This document shows, one piece after another, positions 24,166-36,790 of a stretch of 64,000 bases of DNA. Origin of the DNA: Punctularia strigosozonata HHB-11173 SS5. Taxonomy: Eukaryota > Basidiomycota > Agaricomycetes > Corticiales > Punctulariaceae. The position numbers and the translations under genes were made by a program. The notes beneath the pieces are model-generated. The model saw only the letters and a list, made by a program, of their open reading frames with translations, did no database searches and was not told the DNA's origin. The stretch spans positions 1,500,370 to 1,564,369 of the forward strand of contig NW_006767441.1 in NCBI RefSeq assembly GCF_000264995.1. Direction: 5' to 3'. The stretch's first letter is position 1. Each line of letters starts with the position of its first letter.

Positions 24166-26019
24166 ATGTTTTCCGCTCGCGAGAGGAGGAATTACGGTCA
24201 GGTGGAGGTTCATAACGACCCCAAGCGCAGATACCCATACAGGCTCAACTTGTGAGCAAATCCTCTCCGTCGAGCTTTCGCGCTCATCGCCTCTGAATAC
24301 GTAGCTACGACCGCCCGCCATTGGAGGACGTGACGATTGAAGAGTTCGAGACATTCGCTCTCGACAGACTTCGCGTCCTTGCTGGGATAGAATCCTCGTT
24401 CGTACGCAATCGGACGTACGATGAACTCAAGAGCGTCACGAGCGCGCACTGTAAGAAGTATTTGCCTTTGGCGGCCAACACGGCGAAGTCGGTTGACACG
24501 GATGCGGAGCGGAGAAAAGATCACATCGGACACTTCGTGTTAAGGCTGGCGTTCTGCAGATCGTGAGCGTCTCTGCGTTAGGTTAGACGCGGTTTTGACG
24601 GGAGGTTATGTTGATATAGGGAGGAGCTACGAAGACGGTTCTTGAAGGCTGAGACCACGCTCTTCAGAGTTCGCTTCGACGAAGATGACAGTAAAGAACG
24701 CGAGAGTTTTTTGAAAACCAAGGAGATGAACTGGATTGACGTAAGCTGCAATTCCGCGTATAACGCATTCTTGCCCATACGTTCTACCCCGCTGCAGGTC
24801 ACCGACGAGGAGAAGTCAATGTACAGGGATCAGCTGATGGCTGCTTGCGACTTCACAAAGGAGAAACTCGCGGCGGAGCGTTTTGTAAAGGTCAGTCACG
24901 CTTTGCTATCCCTCCAACCCAATCGGTCTCACTCAAGCCCGCCATGAAAGGTACGATGGACTCGCGTCCCCGATTTGGTGGAGAAGCGGCGGGTATTCCT
25001 CAAGCAGGGAATGGCATGGGTCCCCAGTTCTCAGCAGTCTAGCATCGTGTTCCAAGCTTTCCAGTCTTCGCTCGAGGAAGCTCTCAAAGTACGCTGCTTA
25101 CCCAGACTCCACAAAGGGACACTAACAACTTGCAACTTTATATAGGCGACCTCGAAACACTTCTCCCGCTTGGATGAAGACACGCGTATCGTGCCCCTCC
25201 TCGACAACTTGTCGCGCGGCTTCCTCGCCGGTGTTCCCTCGGAATGGTCCGACGCGACCTCAAACCCATCTGGAGACGAGATCAAGGCCGAGATGGTTGA
25301 CGACCTCGCAAGGAAATATTTCCCTATGTGCATGCGGCACTTGCACGATGAGCTCAAGAAGGACAGGCATCTCAAGCACTTCGGACGTTTGCAGTATGGG
25401 CTGTTCCTGAAGGTATGGGTCGCAAGGCCAATCAGAAACTGCTACATGCTGAAGACTTGTCCTCAGGTACTCGGGTTGTCCATAGACGAGGCCATCACGT
25501 TCTGGCGGCGGTCCTTCAGTAACATGACGGACGACAAGTTTAACAAAGAGTACAAATATAACATCAGGCACTCCTACGGTCTCGAGGGCAAACGCGCTAA
25601 CTACCCCGCCAAAAGGTAGCCGGTGGTTGTCGCATAACCCGCGACCGACGTGATACTGATCGATTCACCACAGTTGCCTCCAAATTCTCCAATCCCAACC
25701 CTCCTCCCAAGATTCGCACGGATGTCCGTACCGGCACTTCTCCCCGGACAACCTTCAGGCGGCACTCCTCGCTGCCTACCAGACCCAAGGCCTGTCGACA
25801 TCCGACATGCCTGAGATCATGCATGCCGTCAAGTCGGGCCACTATCACGTCGCGTGCACGCGCGTATTCGAGATAACGCATGCAGCGGTAGGCATCAAGA
25901 AGGGAGAAGGTGTTGGTGGTGGCGAAAGCGTAACGCATCCCAACGAGTACGCGGCACGAAGCAGGGAGCTGGAGAAAGCTAAGGCGAAGGAGGCAGAGGA
26001 GATCATGCTAGTAGAGTGA
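24166..26019 (+). CDS. PRI2: DNA primase large subunit
   Basis: PRI2 works with the small primase subunit and DNA polymerase alpha to make RNA-DNA primers at replication forks. Six to eight exons give about 500 residues. The first exon reads MFSAREERR-like basic sequence to KRRYPYRLNL and joins YDRPPLEDVTIEEFETFALD, the classic primase-large N-terminus. The iron-sulphur domain has four candidate Cys ligands: FPMCMRHLH, AKSCLQILQ, HGCPYRHF and HVACTRVFE. The stretches RLQYGLFLKVLGLSIDEAI and RHSYGLEGKRANY are diagnostic. It ends with a charged helix (EYAARSRELEKAKAKEAEE). The start codon is divergent from the pseudokinase gene. Confidence 0.94.
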
Positions 26020-26325
26020 TCCAGAATCAGCACAAATCACTCCGATTTTTGTTTTCGCCGCACACGTCTCACTGGTTAGATTGCTATAACTACCATATGT
26101 TACATTAGGTTGCGGAACTTGTATCATCAGCTACTATCACCAACGTCGTCGCGGGGCAGCGAGACAATACAGATACATGAGGAACGAGCAACAAAACGCG
26201 ATGCATGCATGGCTAATATAGATACAACATGGGGTGTCATCGAATCCCTTGGAAGATAGCGAACACAAAGCATCTAGAAAAGCTCAAAGCAGATCATAAT
26301 TCAGAAAACAGACTCATCATAAACC
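26020..26325. other. Convergent 3' flank between PRI2 and the low-complexity gene
   Basis: About 300 AT-richer bases between two stop codons that face each other. No gene is seen. Confidence 0.6.
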
Positions 26326-29300
26326 TCATTTGCTGGGACGGCGGCGCTGCAAGCGCCCGCTCGCCGCTCTGGCAAGTGGAATGCGGGCCTCCAAGACATC
26401 ATCGGGAGGATCCTCTTCCACGTCGAACGTCACTCCAGGACGTACCCTGCGGGTGCCTGAACCACGCCCGCGAAGCGAGGTTTCGCCGTTGTTGCGCCAT
26501 TCTTCCGCTGCATTGAGAGGATCCCGCGTCGGCAGTGGTTGTACGCTGGTGGTCAGCATGGTGCTCGTCAACGTGGACATCGATGGGTGAGTAGAAAGAC
26601 CGTTGAGCTACAAAGGTAGGTCAACCGTCTCGAACCGGAGGACGTGAGGAATAAACTTACAGCTGTCCCGTCCATAGCTTCCAGAGACGCCGCGGACATG
26701 GTACGATGACGCTTCGGGGCCAGGAATCTGAAGTTAGGCTTGAATGTTTTGCCCGCAGGGCTCCTCTTCTCCGTCGAAGGGATGTTCAAAGGAATCGTCA
26801 AAGTGGGAGGAACGTTGCCTTTGGTGGAAACTGGCGGAGGCACGACCTTCGTATCGACCGTCCGCCGCACGTCGGGAAGCACGCTCTCACGCTTGTACCG
26901 ATCATCTTGTCGCGACGTCTCCCGCCTCAAGGTATCGCTCGACCCCTGCTGTTGCGATGTATACCACGTCTGCTGCGGGTTCTTGATATCGGAGCTCTTG
27001 GGCCCGGAACTGAAGAAGCGAGAGAACACGCCTTTCTTCTTGCGCTCTTGAGAGCTGTCGCGCGACCCCGGAGGTGCGGATGGGGCCCGCCCATAGGCTG
27101 CCTGAGCCACTGAGCTCGACGAGTTATTCCGTCGGCCGTGCGCGTCTACCGAAGCTCGCGAAGGCATGAGGTGTCGCAACGCGTCCATGCGAGAGCTTTC
27201 AGTATCTGACAGTGTGCGGCCACGCCCCTGGCCGGAGGGAGCCGCCATTTGCGGGGGTACAGGGTGGGTCTGCGAACGCTTCGGCGGCTGCTTGGACAGT
27301 TTGCTCGGTTTGCGTACTGGTGCCTCACCCATGATTGACGCGGCGCGGAGGCTGCCAGTATCCTTCGTGTCCTGGGAGTCACGGGATGGGTTGCGCCCGA
27401 TCATCCCTGAAAACCACGGTTGGCTGTTCTCCTTATTGCGAGACTGGCGATGGATGCTGGAATCCTTAGACGGATTCTTTGGTACTGACGTCGGAGGCAT
27501 TTCATGCGTCTGGGGGAATACGGAGTGGGCAGAATTGGGGTTGGAAATCTGAGGAGGTTGTTGAGTTCGAGGTTCGCGCAGCGTTGGACCATGTTGTATA
27601 GGCGACGTAACGGAGGGGTATGGGGCTGACGCCTGAGGAGAACCTACATGGTGGGGATCGGAGCGTGGGTTAGCGCCGGATATGGGTAACGTTGACGGAT
27701 GTTGTTGTTGATGAGACACGGGGGTATGCATGACTTGAGATGGCTGGTTAGGTCGGTGGGCTCCTGGCCCCGGATGAGAATTAGAGCTTGAGCTATGGGA
27801 ATTGGAGGCTCCAGACTGAACGGAAGGAGCAGCAGCCATAACAGGTTTGCTGGATGACGAGGCGGTATGGGCGATGGGCTGCGCGGCAATGCTGGCATGG
27901 ATTGATTGAGGTGTAGCAGGCGGCAGGGTCTTGTTGCCCATAACGTTACTCGACGGTGTGAGGAATGGAGGCGTTCCCGCCGTCCTGCCACTTGAAGGAG
28001 TGGAAGGCGTCTCAATCACAGGAAACTTCGGTGCTGGGCCCTCTCTACTCGGTGGTTTGGCATTTGTACTTGCCAAGCCCGGTCCTGCACCAGGATAGAC
28101 ATTTTCCCAGCCTGACCTGTTCGACGGAGCAACTGGGATCCCTGTAGGATCATGGTCAGCATAAGTGCTCTAAGAAACTTTGGATCGTTCTACCTGTGGT
28201 AGCGCTACGCTGCGACAGTTGCGCGGTCGTTGGGTAGACTCCGGCGACCCCTTGAGCATGTTGCTGCACATGAGGGGCGGGGGACGGCATTGAATTTGAA
28301 TGGTGGACAGGCACAGGTCGACCCATATCTGCTTCAGGTCGGTTTCTATATGGCGATGGCGACGCCATTGCTGTCGGAGGCGCACTCATTGGCCCGGGAT
28401 ATGGTGCATTGTGCTTGGACGGGTCGACCGAAGCGACGGGAGTCGAGCTGTTCCCAGCGCCATGAACCTGTTCTCGACTGCCGTTGGATGGATTGGTGGA
28501 TACGCCGAGTATGGTGTTGGCGGAAGCTTGGTAGTTAGAGGATGTGACCGTTGTGGCCGCAGTGTCGACAGTGGTAGCGATAGAAAGCCCAGGAGACTGC
28601 AGAGACCGCCTTCCTTGATCATAAGAGGGCTGTTTGAGCAGATCCGGCCGCGTTGAGTATGTATCGGGGACTGCTTGAGGTTGTGCGACATGATGGGCTT
28701 GCGTCGGCACGGCCCCTCCGCCATGCATGTTATTCGCCCCTGCAACAGCATACGATCCCGTGGACGATGGCAAGACACCACCTTTCTGTGCAAGGTCGCG
28801 GGACTCCGGAGGCGACACATTGTTGGAATAGATCGCTTGGCCTGTATGAGAATTCGCATAGCGCACTCCCTGCTGCACTGCCTGAGCGCGGTCCTGATAT
28901 CTCTGAGACTCTGCAAGCTGGTACTGGACAGCCGATGTTTGCTGTGATCCACTCCCGCTATAACCCTGCGGTGAATACCCGCCAATAGCTGCATTAGCAG
29001 TCGGAGGTGGGGAGCGAGCTTGTTCCAGGCTGGATCTCTCCCTTCTTCCTTGCCCCGGACTGCCATTGCTGGCGCTCGTATGCACCTGACGATCATCTCG
29101 AGGAGCGTTGGTCTCATTCCTGTGCGCCGGATGGTCAGGCTGTACGCTCGGAGCCCCGGTAGCTCGATTGTTCGATGTCGCCATGGGAGCAGACGGATGA
29201 TTCGAAGATAGCTGCTGTTGTAGCGTGCCCTGCAGACCGCTTAACGGACTAATCGGTGATTGCAGTTGCCTATAAGGGTCTTGCAGGGGCGGGCTCCAGC

Positions 29301-31204
29301 TAGCATATGCGGCAGCTGACGTCGCAGGCTGGGTGGTTGTAGCGAGGCCCGCTTGGGTGGCGCGAGCATTATGCATTGCTGCATTATGCGTGGTCGCATA
29401 TTGCATCGAAGCTGGATTGTTGGATTGCGGTGCGCCAGGTTGAACGGTAGCAGAGGGCCGATGGGCTTCGCGTCGGGACCGGGGATCGTCCACCCCGTGT
29501 TTGCCGGACTGAGGGTCCTTCTGAGGATACAGCATGAATTTGGTCGAGGTGCTGCCATGCTTGGACTTTGCTTCCGCGGGAGGATGTGTCTGCGCATGAT
29601 TGATGGGGTGATTCGGAGCTTGGACAGGTTGGGAGTGTCCTTGCGAGTTGGAGGTTTGGACAGGCTGTGGTGTGGGTGTTTTGCGTGATGAGCGCGAAAA
29701 TATATTCGGTAGAAACCTCGACTGTGAGAAGGATGGTGAGAACACGGGTACCTCGGACTAAGGAAAGGATTTGCCTCGTTTGACTGTTTCGTCTCTTTCG
29801 AAGAAGGAACGGCGGCGGCGGGATTCGCGGCGGGATACTGAGGTCGACTAGTACCGGAGGAGGGTTGCCTATCCTTCGAAGGCCGGTCACGCGCGGTTGA
29901 ATCAATACTTGTGCGCTGTGTAGGTATTGGTATGGACGAACGACCGAAATCATCGAGTCGAACTCACAGCATCTCGTTCTCTAACTCTCTCATTCTCGCT
30001 TTCTGAGAACGCTGCGTTTTGATCCCGAGATACCTTGGTGGCTTTCGATGACGCGGGTACAGTCTGAGAATGGCCCAACACACGATCATCCGCGGGTCTA
30101 GTCGGCTGTGCAGGGGCTACAGCCCCCGCCGGAGTCCTGTGAGTCGAACTGAAATCCGCCTGATGTTGAAAGGGTTGACTCGGTGGGACTGAGTTCGCAC
30201 TTGGGACGGACGATGAACCTTGTGGCACAGGGGCACGGGACCGCGACTTCGATGTTATGTCAAAATCGGCAGTCAGAATGAGCAATGTCGAAACGCACCG
30301 AATGAACCCTGTCATCGCTGTAGTACTTCTTATGACCTTCGGCAGCAGAGAACATCCTACGATTGGAGCTGTCGCTATCCGATTCCTTGCCGCGCATATC
30401 CGTGGACATGGGTACGTTCTGTGCATAAGTGGGTCGATGTCGAGGGTCTCGGGCCCGATCCTTCGTCCTATCCCGATACTGCTCTTCGTATTGACGCGTT
30501 CGATCTCTACTCCTTTCCCGCTCCATTTCATCTCGCTGTCGTCGTATCTTCTCCCTATCACTCTCGTCTGTGTCCCGACCCGTGTCCCTGTATCGCTCCT
30601 CCCGGCGCCTATCGCTTTCCTTCGTTTCCCGACGCGAAGACGCATCCCTTGTTCTGGGTTCCTTGGATGCGTACTGTGCACCTTGTTGTGTCGGGGCTGC
30701 AGGCACTGGATAAGGAGCAGATGTTTGTGTGGGCTGAGGCGTGGCTGATCCTGGGCGCCTGTCCTTATCGTCGAGTTTCTCCTTCGAAGAGGTCTTGCCG
30801 GGTCGAGTTTGCTGCATGTATGCGCGCAATTGATACACGTCTGGATACACGTTCGTGGGTGTAGGCGTCTGTGAGGGGGTTGGCCGGCCTTGCGAAGAAC
30901 CGTAGGTCGCCGCATTGGATGAGACCTCTCCACGAACATGAGATGAGGACGGGTTCGTGCCGGTTGGTTGTTGCACTCGATTCGAGGTGGACGCATAGTA
31001 CTGCTGGGGGTTCGAAGGTTGGGGAGTGGCTCGCGCGTCGGACGCGTATTCACGAGTCGAACCCTGAGCCCGCGGTGTGCTGTCCTGACCGCGGTGAGAC
31101 TTGCGTGTCGTTCTTTGTGGTTGTTCAGAATTAGACGCCGGCGGAGACCACAATAGGGCGGGTTGGGCATGCTGATCAAAGTCAGCTCGTCGTGCACTGT
31201 TCAT
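26326..31204 (-). CDS. Very large Ser/Pro/Gln-rich low-complexity protein, unknown role
   Basis: About six exons encode roughly 1,500 residues, nearly all disordered. Exon 1 (30299-31204) starts MNSARRADFDQHAQPALLWS and includes a highly charged Arg/Glu/Asp segment (KIRRQRDEMERERSRDRTR). Exon 2 is 29968-30246. Later exons are Ser/Gln/His/Pro-rich, with short ordered-looking blocks such as QERKKKGVFSRFFSSGPKS, FKPNFRFLAPKRHRTMSAAS, WENVYPGAGPG and, at the very end, DPLNAAEEWRNNGETSLRGR with RRVRPGVTFDVEEDPPDD. The last blocks look most constrained. I could not fix the splice between the third and fourth exons near 29750, so the exon count is provisional. I recognise no family. Disorder with basic patches would suit a scaffold or RNA- or cytoskeleton-linked role, but that is only inference. 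Confidence 0.65.
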
Positions 31205-32352
31205 CTAGAGGGCGAAGCGCGGTCCTGGCTGTGACCACAGGGCTCCCCTGGGCCAGCGCTCAGAGAGGTTTCGTACAGAAGCTCAGATACGACGGAAAAC
31301 GCGGGGACCTCGAGCCAGAACATGAGGCGACGCCTGGTTGGGCACGCTTCTTGAACACGACCGCCAACTTGCGTGTAACTCTGTTTCGGTGGCACCGCCG
31401 CTCGGACATATCTGAGCGCCGAAGTTGATTTGATCTATGCACGCCCGCGAAATATCACGATTGGACAGCTACGACAGCCTATGAACGCCCTATTTGCAAA
31501 TTCATAACAATGGATAGCTCTTGAAAACTCAAACAACGTTGACAAAATGGCCAATTCAGTTGAATGTTTTGCATACACTGCATAAACGCAACTCGAGCTA
31601 TCTCACACGCTCTCGAGGCCGTGAGCTATCGGCGATAACGTCGAACAACCGACGAATTGCATAGTAGAGTAATAGTCCGGTTGGCTATTTACAGTCTTGT
31701 ACTAGTCAGCTCCAACACTGAGTGAAGTTTCAACATAATATTGATGATTTCCTGCTAAGAGATAACGATGGATGCAAGAGTATGCTATCATCGTGACCAC
31801 CGCAGGTGCGCAGATCACCGCGACTTATCCATACCTGCGGAACAGCGAAACGGCGATGTCCCCGAGCTCAAGGCGAGCCTGAAGATAGCCATGGCGTTGA
31901 ATCTTATCTTCCACACTGTTGACGTTAACCTGCAGTAGGACAGCGGCAAGGCTATTGGGGGCTAAGCTGCCTGCGAAGACAGTTTAAGGGCATGGGTCTG
32001 CCAGAGGAGCGATGTGAACAGCAAGTCGAGGACGTTTCGACGGGCATGAACCTGCTCGATGGCTACGTGCCACCGTCCAGGATGGAAGTCGAGCTTCGAG
32101 AGCCTGCTGAGTGCGCTGCGAGATGACACAAGAGCAAAGGAGGCGATCGTTGTCGCTGTGCTGGATCGAGTGTCACAGACGTTCCGTCACAAGCGGAAGC
32201 GCAGTATACGTCACACCCGCGCGGCTCATACGATCCCTTGAGCGGCTCCACGTTCGACGGACGGCCTGCCCTTGGTTCCCTGTCCAATTATCTCTCCTTT
32301 TACCTATCATCCTAATAACACCTAATTCCCCTCCTGATATCTGATACCAAGG
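31205..32352. other. Gene-free region, promoters of two divergent genes
   Basis: About 1.15 kb, AT-richer in the middle (31430-31760). No supported gene. The last 80 bases before the syntaxin start are pyrimidine-rich (ctctccttttacctatcatcc), like a fungal core promoter. Confidence 0.5.
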
Positions 32353-33737
32353 ATGGCTGCTCGCGATCGGTTGGCCGCTATGCGCGTACGTTGCTGTCAC
32401 TCCTACCTCACCGCTTCGCGCGCGATGGGCGCTAAGGGATGCTGTCTGTAAATCATAGGCCCAAAGGCAGGGAAACAGCTTCCAAGGGCAGAATCCTGCA
32501 ACGATGGCCCAGCAGCAACAACAACCCGCCTACGAAATGACTGGCTTGCATCAACCCGCCCCGGGGCCAACCGTCATCAACGGGAACGGTTCTTTCGCCG
32601 CGGAGAGCGCGCCTGTGGAAGGCCTTGCTGGGTTTCAACAGGAGGTAGGTGGTACTACAGTGGCCACGAAAAATAGAGAATGAACATGGAAGCTTGTAGG
32701 TTGGGAGCATCCAGGACCAGATTCGCGAATTCGAGGCGAACGTCGCGAGGATATCCGAGTTGCACTCGGTCTCGCTGAACGCCATGGATGAGGCTGCAAC
32801 CCGTCAGAATTTGGCGCTTCTAGACGACCAGGTCGCTCAGACGCGAACCCTGAGCAATGCCATCAAGCTGCGAATACAGGCGCTGACAGACAAACCCACG
32901 GCCGGTGTTGACAAGAGGCTGCGTAAGAATCAGGTTCGTACCTTTGATCTTGCACCTTTGGACGATCTTGCTAACCATGATCAACAGCTGACGTTGATCA
33001 GCAATAAATTCAGGGACGCCCTGCAGAACTACCAGAACGTCGAGAGAGATTACCGGAAGCGGTACAAAGAGCGCGTCGAGCGTCAATTCAAAATCGGTAT
33101 GTAGCCGTTTGATACCTCCCTGACGCCTTGTTTGCTGATTGGCCTCCAGTGAAGCCGGATGCGACGGCGGAAGAGGTTGCTGCGGTTGTCAACGACGACT
33201 CCGGCGGACAAAGCCAGATATTCGCCCAAGCAGTGAGTACCATGACCGAAATATCTGAATACGACTTCCTAACTTGTTCCTGTAGCTTGCCAACTCTGAG
33301 CGATGGGGCGAGTCGCGCGCTGCCTATCGAGAAGTGCAGGAGCGACACGAGGAAATCCGTAGGATTGAACAGACTATGGGCGAGCTGGCGCAGCTTTTCA
33401 ACGATGTGAGCACGCTAATCATGACCGAATTGCACTGTTACTTACACTTGTCCTAGATGAGCGTCCTTATCAACCAACAACAAGAGCAAATCGACATTAT
33501 CGAGCAGACGACGGAAGGTGTCTCGAAGGATGCCGAAGCAGGGTATGCTTTGCTTTGCTCAGATAGCCCTGTACGTACTAACTAGCCGTTTGCAGAACCG
33601 AGCAAGTGGAAAAGGCCGTCAAGCACGCGCGGGCAGCCAGGAGGAAACGCTGGATCTGCTTCTGGCTGACATTGCTCCTGCTCGCCATCGTCGCCATCGT
33701 CGTGGCGGTCGTCGTCACCCAAAATACCCATCACTAG
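32353..33737 (+). CDS. Plasma-membrane syntaxin (Sso1/2-type t-SNARE)
   Basis: A complete Qa-SNARE for exocytosis. The first exon is tiny (MAARDRLAAMR). The Gln/Ala-rich N-terminal tail (MAQQQQQPAYEMTGL) leads into the Habc regulatory helices (IQDQIREFEANVARISELHS, NYQNVERDYRKRYKERVERQ) and the SNARE helix (ERHEEIRRIEQTMGELAQLF, then MSVLINQQQEQIDIIEQTTE), a basic border RAARRKRWICFW and one membrane anchor ending VVVTQNTHH. Introns split it into about seven exons. The exon starting at MSVLINQQ and the phase-2 intron after DAEAG match the partial gene at 1-365, so the two are duplicates. Unlike that copy, this one ends about seven residues after its anchor, the normal state for a tail-anchored SNARE. 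Confidence 0.93.
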
Positions 33738-34172
33738 TGGAAACAAGTGTGATACGTCACGCTTGTACTATTATCGAATGTACATACCAGCGGTCTCGGT
33801 GTGGAATGGGCGGGACATACTATGGTATCTATTGGACTGTTCGCATTTAATGCATGACGACTGCGCGTAGTAGATTTTCGTCCTTGCTGAATATACTTTA
33901 ATGTCACCTCTATGCGTGTACACGAGCTCAGCAATCTGCGTGTGCCACCGCAGTGATTCGCAGCAGTCCATGTATACAAGTATCGTCCCAGGGCTGTCCA
34001 AGTGCTGCTGACGCGAAGGGAATTGACTCATCGGTGGGAAAGTGAGATCCTCGGCTAATGTGCCGAGGTATATGTTTGCGTAATGCGGCGTACGGCACTA
34101 GCGCCCGCCTGCGCGATCGACCGCCCCGCCAACTCTCCCCGGTCTTGCACTGTGACACAACGACTCCGAACG
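33738..34172. other. Intergenic region, syntaxin 3' flank and PIS promoter
   Basis: 435 bases without a supported gene. An in-frame leader (MRRTALAPACAIDRP) could extend the next gene to 34083, but that codon set looks non-native and the ATG at 34173 is preferred. Confidence 0.5.
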
Positions 34173-35211
34173 ATGAGCAAGAATACCGAGGACGCGCGTA
34201 CCAGCACTGAAGGCTCTTCGTTTGTCGAGGTCACAAATCCCAAACATGCGGTGGACCTTGCCACAAAGCAGTCCTACTCTGAAAATGTCTTCCTTTTCCT
34301 ACCGAATATCATCGGTACGTGATGAACGCGGAGAGTAACCCATGCGGGTGCTCGTTCATGCTAACATACTGCCTTATTAATTCCCTGCAGGGTATATGCG
34401 CGTCGTTCTGGCCGCAATGGCGCTGTATTACATGAGCTATCACCCGAAATACTGCACAGTGGCGTACGCGCTCTCCCAATTACTGGATGCAGCGGACGGA
34501 TACGCTGCGCGAGCTTTGGGACAAACATCGAGGTTCGGGGCGGTCCTTGACATGGTGGTGGATAGGTGCGCGATACGCTTCCCACTATTCCAGCCCTCGG
34601 AATGATAACACGCACTCTTGTCGCAACACAGGTGCACGACGTCTGGCCTGTTGGTTTTCTTAGCGACTGCGTACCCGAAATGGGCCTTGTTCTTCCAGTT
34701 CCTTATCTCGCTCGACTTCGCCAGTCACTATATGCACATGTATAGGTTCGTCATCGGTCGCCTGCGATGACAGATATCCGAAGTTTAGCATTCCTCCGGT
34801 AGTTCGCTTCTCACAGGATCCAAGAGCCATAAGAACATCCAGAGCGATGTCAGTCGCATCCTTCGATTCTATTACACGAACAAGGTAAGCATTGTACTTC
34901 CACAGGCCATCTCATGATTTAACGCATTTCGTTGGCAGAATGTACTCTTCGCCGTGTGTGCTGGAAATGAAGCCTTCTATCTCGGCCTGTACCTCCAGAA
35001 ATGGGTCCGTGGACCGCTCTTCCTCCTACCCGGCCTGGAATGGGCCGGCCCCTGGACGTGGGCCAACCTCCTTACTTGGGTCTCATGCCCCATCTTCATC
35101 TACAAGAACGTTGTCAACTTCGTTCAGCTATGGAAGGCGTCGAAGATCCTCGTCGGCGTGGATCTTGCCGACAGAGCGAAGGAACGGGCGACCGCGGAGA
35201 AGAAAACATGA
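34173..35211 (+). CDS. PIS1: Phosphatidylinositol synthase (CDP-diacylglycerol-inositol phosphatidyltransferase)
   Basis: This ER membrane enzyme joins CDP-diacylglycerol and myo-inositol to make phosphatidylinositol. Five exons; the protein starts MSKNTEDARTSTEGSSFVEV and has hydrophobic segments through its length. The CDP-alcohol phosphotransferase signature DG-x2-AR-x8-G-x3-D-x3-D is complete, in DAADGYAARALGQTSRFG and AVLDMVVDR at about 34490-34566. Other family marks are ENVFLFLPNIIGYMRVVLAA, FISLDFASHYMHMY with SKSHKNIQSD, and LFAVCAGNEAFYLGLYL. The last part carries hydrophobic helices and a charged cytosolic end (DLADRAKERATAEKKT). Phosphatidylserine synthase, a relative with the same signature, lies at 54924-55788. 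Confidence 0.94.
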
Positions 35212-35721
35212 CAAGTCGACTTCCGACTCTCGCGTCACACCTTGGACTATATGCGAACCACTGCATCTACCTCTATAACTCGTTTTCGTCATTATACGTA
35301 TATTTAACTGTATAGAAAGACAAATCATATAATGCCAGCTAGATGCCGGGTTTTCGTCTCCTCCGCGCAGTATGGTTTCTCTTCGATTCTAGCTTCGCAT
35401 TCAATGAGACTCCGACGCTGGCGGTCGTCGCAGGTCTGAATTTTCTCTTGGGTTACGATGACGTCATGAACATCTTGCATACGCCATCCTGCCGTATACG
35501 GATGGGCCTGTGAGCTTTTTCAGGTGTCACGAACCATCTCGGCTTTGCCAGAATCATGAGAACGGTCAAGGAACGGTTTACCCACACCGGGATGAGTAAG
35601 GTGTGCTGCCGGGAAAACTACACTGTCTATGGCAAACGCCCTTGCCACGATGAGTATATAACCGGACTGCGAAATATGGAGCCCAAAGCGTATCGTACGT
35701 CTATCCCTGGAAACAGCCACC
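35212..35721. other. Intergenic region, PIS 3' flank and Hsp31 promoter
   Basis: About 500 bases with no gene. A minus-strand frame at 35520-35873 runs over the first exons of the Hsp31 gene and is judged a shadow. Confidence 0.55.
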
Positions 35722-36790
35722 ATGCCTTCCAAGATCCTGTTCGTCTTCACATCCTGCAACAAGACCCTCACAGGGGCGCCCACGGTAAACGGAACAGGAC
35801 ACATCTCAGAATGAACGTCTATGCTGAATCGTAGTATCTGACCAGGGTTGGTATCTACCCGAGGTAAGATCACTGTGGTCTGAGTAAGACCCGCATTAAC
35901 GAAGAGATATTAGGCTGCGCACCCATACTATGTGCTTTCGCCTGCGCACCATATCGACTTCGCGTCTCCCGCCGGAGCAAACCCACCAATCGATGAATCG
36001 AGCGTGCAGGTACGTTTTGTGCCCTTGTGCGACATTTGGCATTCACATCTGAGATGACATTGTTCATCAGGCGTTCAAAGACGACACAAAGAGCACCAAA
36101 TTCCTTACCGACGAGACCGTCAAAGCCAAGTTCGCGAGCGCCAAGAAGTTGTCGGAGGTCAACGTCGACGACTACGACGCTATTTTCTACGTTGGAGGAC
36201 ACGGTCCCGTCATTGACCTCGCGTCAGACGAGACCAACGCGAAGCTAGCGAGCCAGGTACGTTTGGAGAACGTCGGCCCCGTATGCCTGTACTAATACGC
36301 CGACGTTGTCAGTTCTTCCGAGCAGGCAAGATCACGTCTGCCGTATGCCACGGACCAGCGTAAGTGCACAGCCCATAGCCAAGATTGCGATCGCGATGCT
36401 GATGACTTTACCAGGGCTTTGGCGGGCGCGACGGACGCCAGCGGCAAGTCCATCTTCGATAGGAAAGCGTTCACGGGCTTCTCCAATGTAGAAGAGGAGC
36501 AGGCTGGCAAAGTGAAGGTAAGCTCCCTTGCACAGTCTGTCTGGCTCCAGACGCTGAGCGAAGTTCAGGATGTTCCGTTCTTGCTGGAAGACAAGCTCAC
36601 GACGCTCGGGGGCAAGTACGAGAAGGCGGATAAACCATGGGGTGTAAGTCCGGTGTCGCTCCCTGCAGTTGCGTATATTGATATAGAGTTTCTTCAGCCC
36701 CATGTCGTTGTATCTGGAAACTTGTACACTGGTCAGAATCCAGCCTCGGCCAAGCCTCTAGCGGAGGCTATCCTCAAGGCTTTGGCATGA
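35722..36790 (+). CDS. Hsp31/DJ-1 superfamily protein (PfpI-like, glyoxalase III type)
   Basis: The exons give MPSKILFVFTSCNKTLTGAP, then GWYLPE from an 18-base exon at 35846-35863, then AAHPYYVLSPAHHIDFASPA and NPPIDESSVQ (35914-36009), FYVGGHGPVIDLASD, and ITSAVCHGPAALAG with the nucleophilic Cys-His pair. Yeast Hsp31 of this build is a glutathione-independent glyoxalase and holding chaperone that deals with methylglyoxal and oxidative stress. The Glu ending the microexon sits where Hsp31 proteins keep a conserved Glu near the reactive Cys. The end NLYTGQNPASAKPLAEAILK is typical. The true start was found only through splicing; earlier frames miss the first two exons. Confidence 0.9.

Noticed and set aside
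35520-35873. 117-codon minus-strand frame, protein-like
   Set aside because: It covers the first exons of the Hsp31 gene, whose spliced product matches the family exactly; the minus frame is a shadow.
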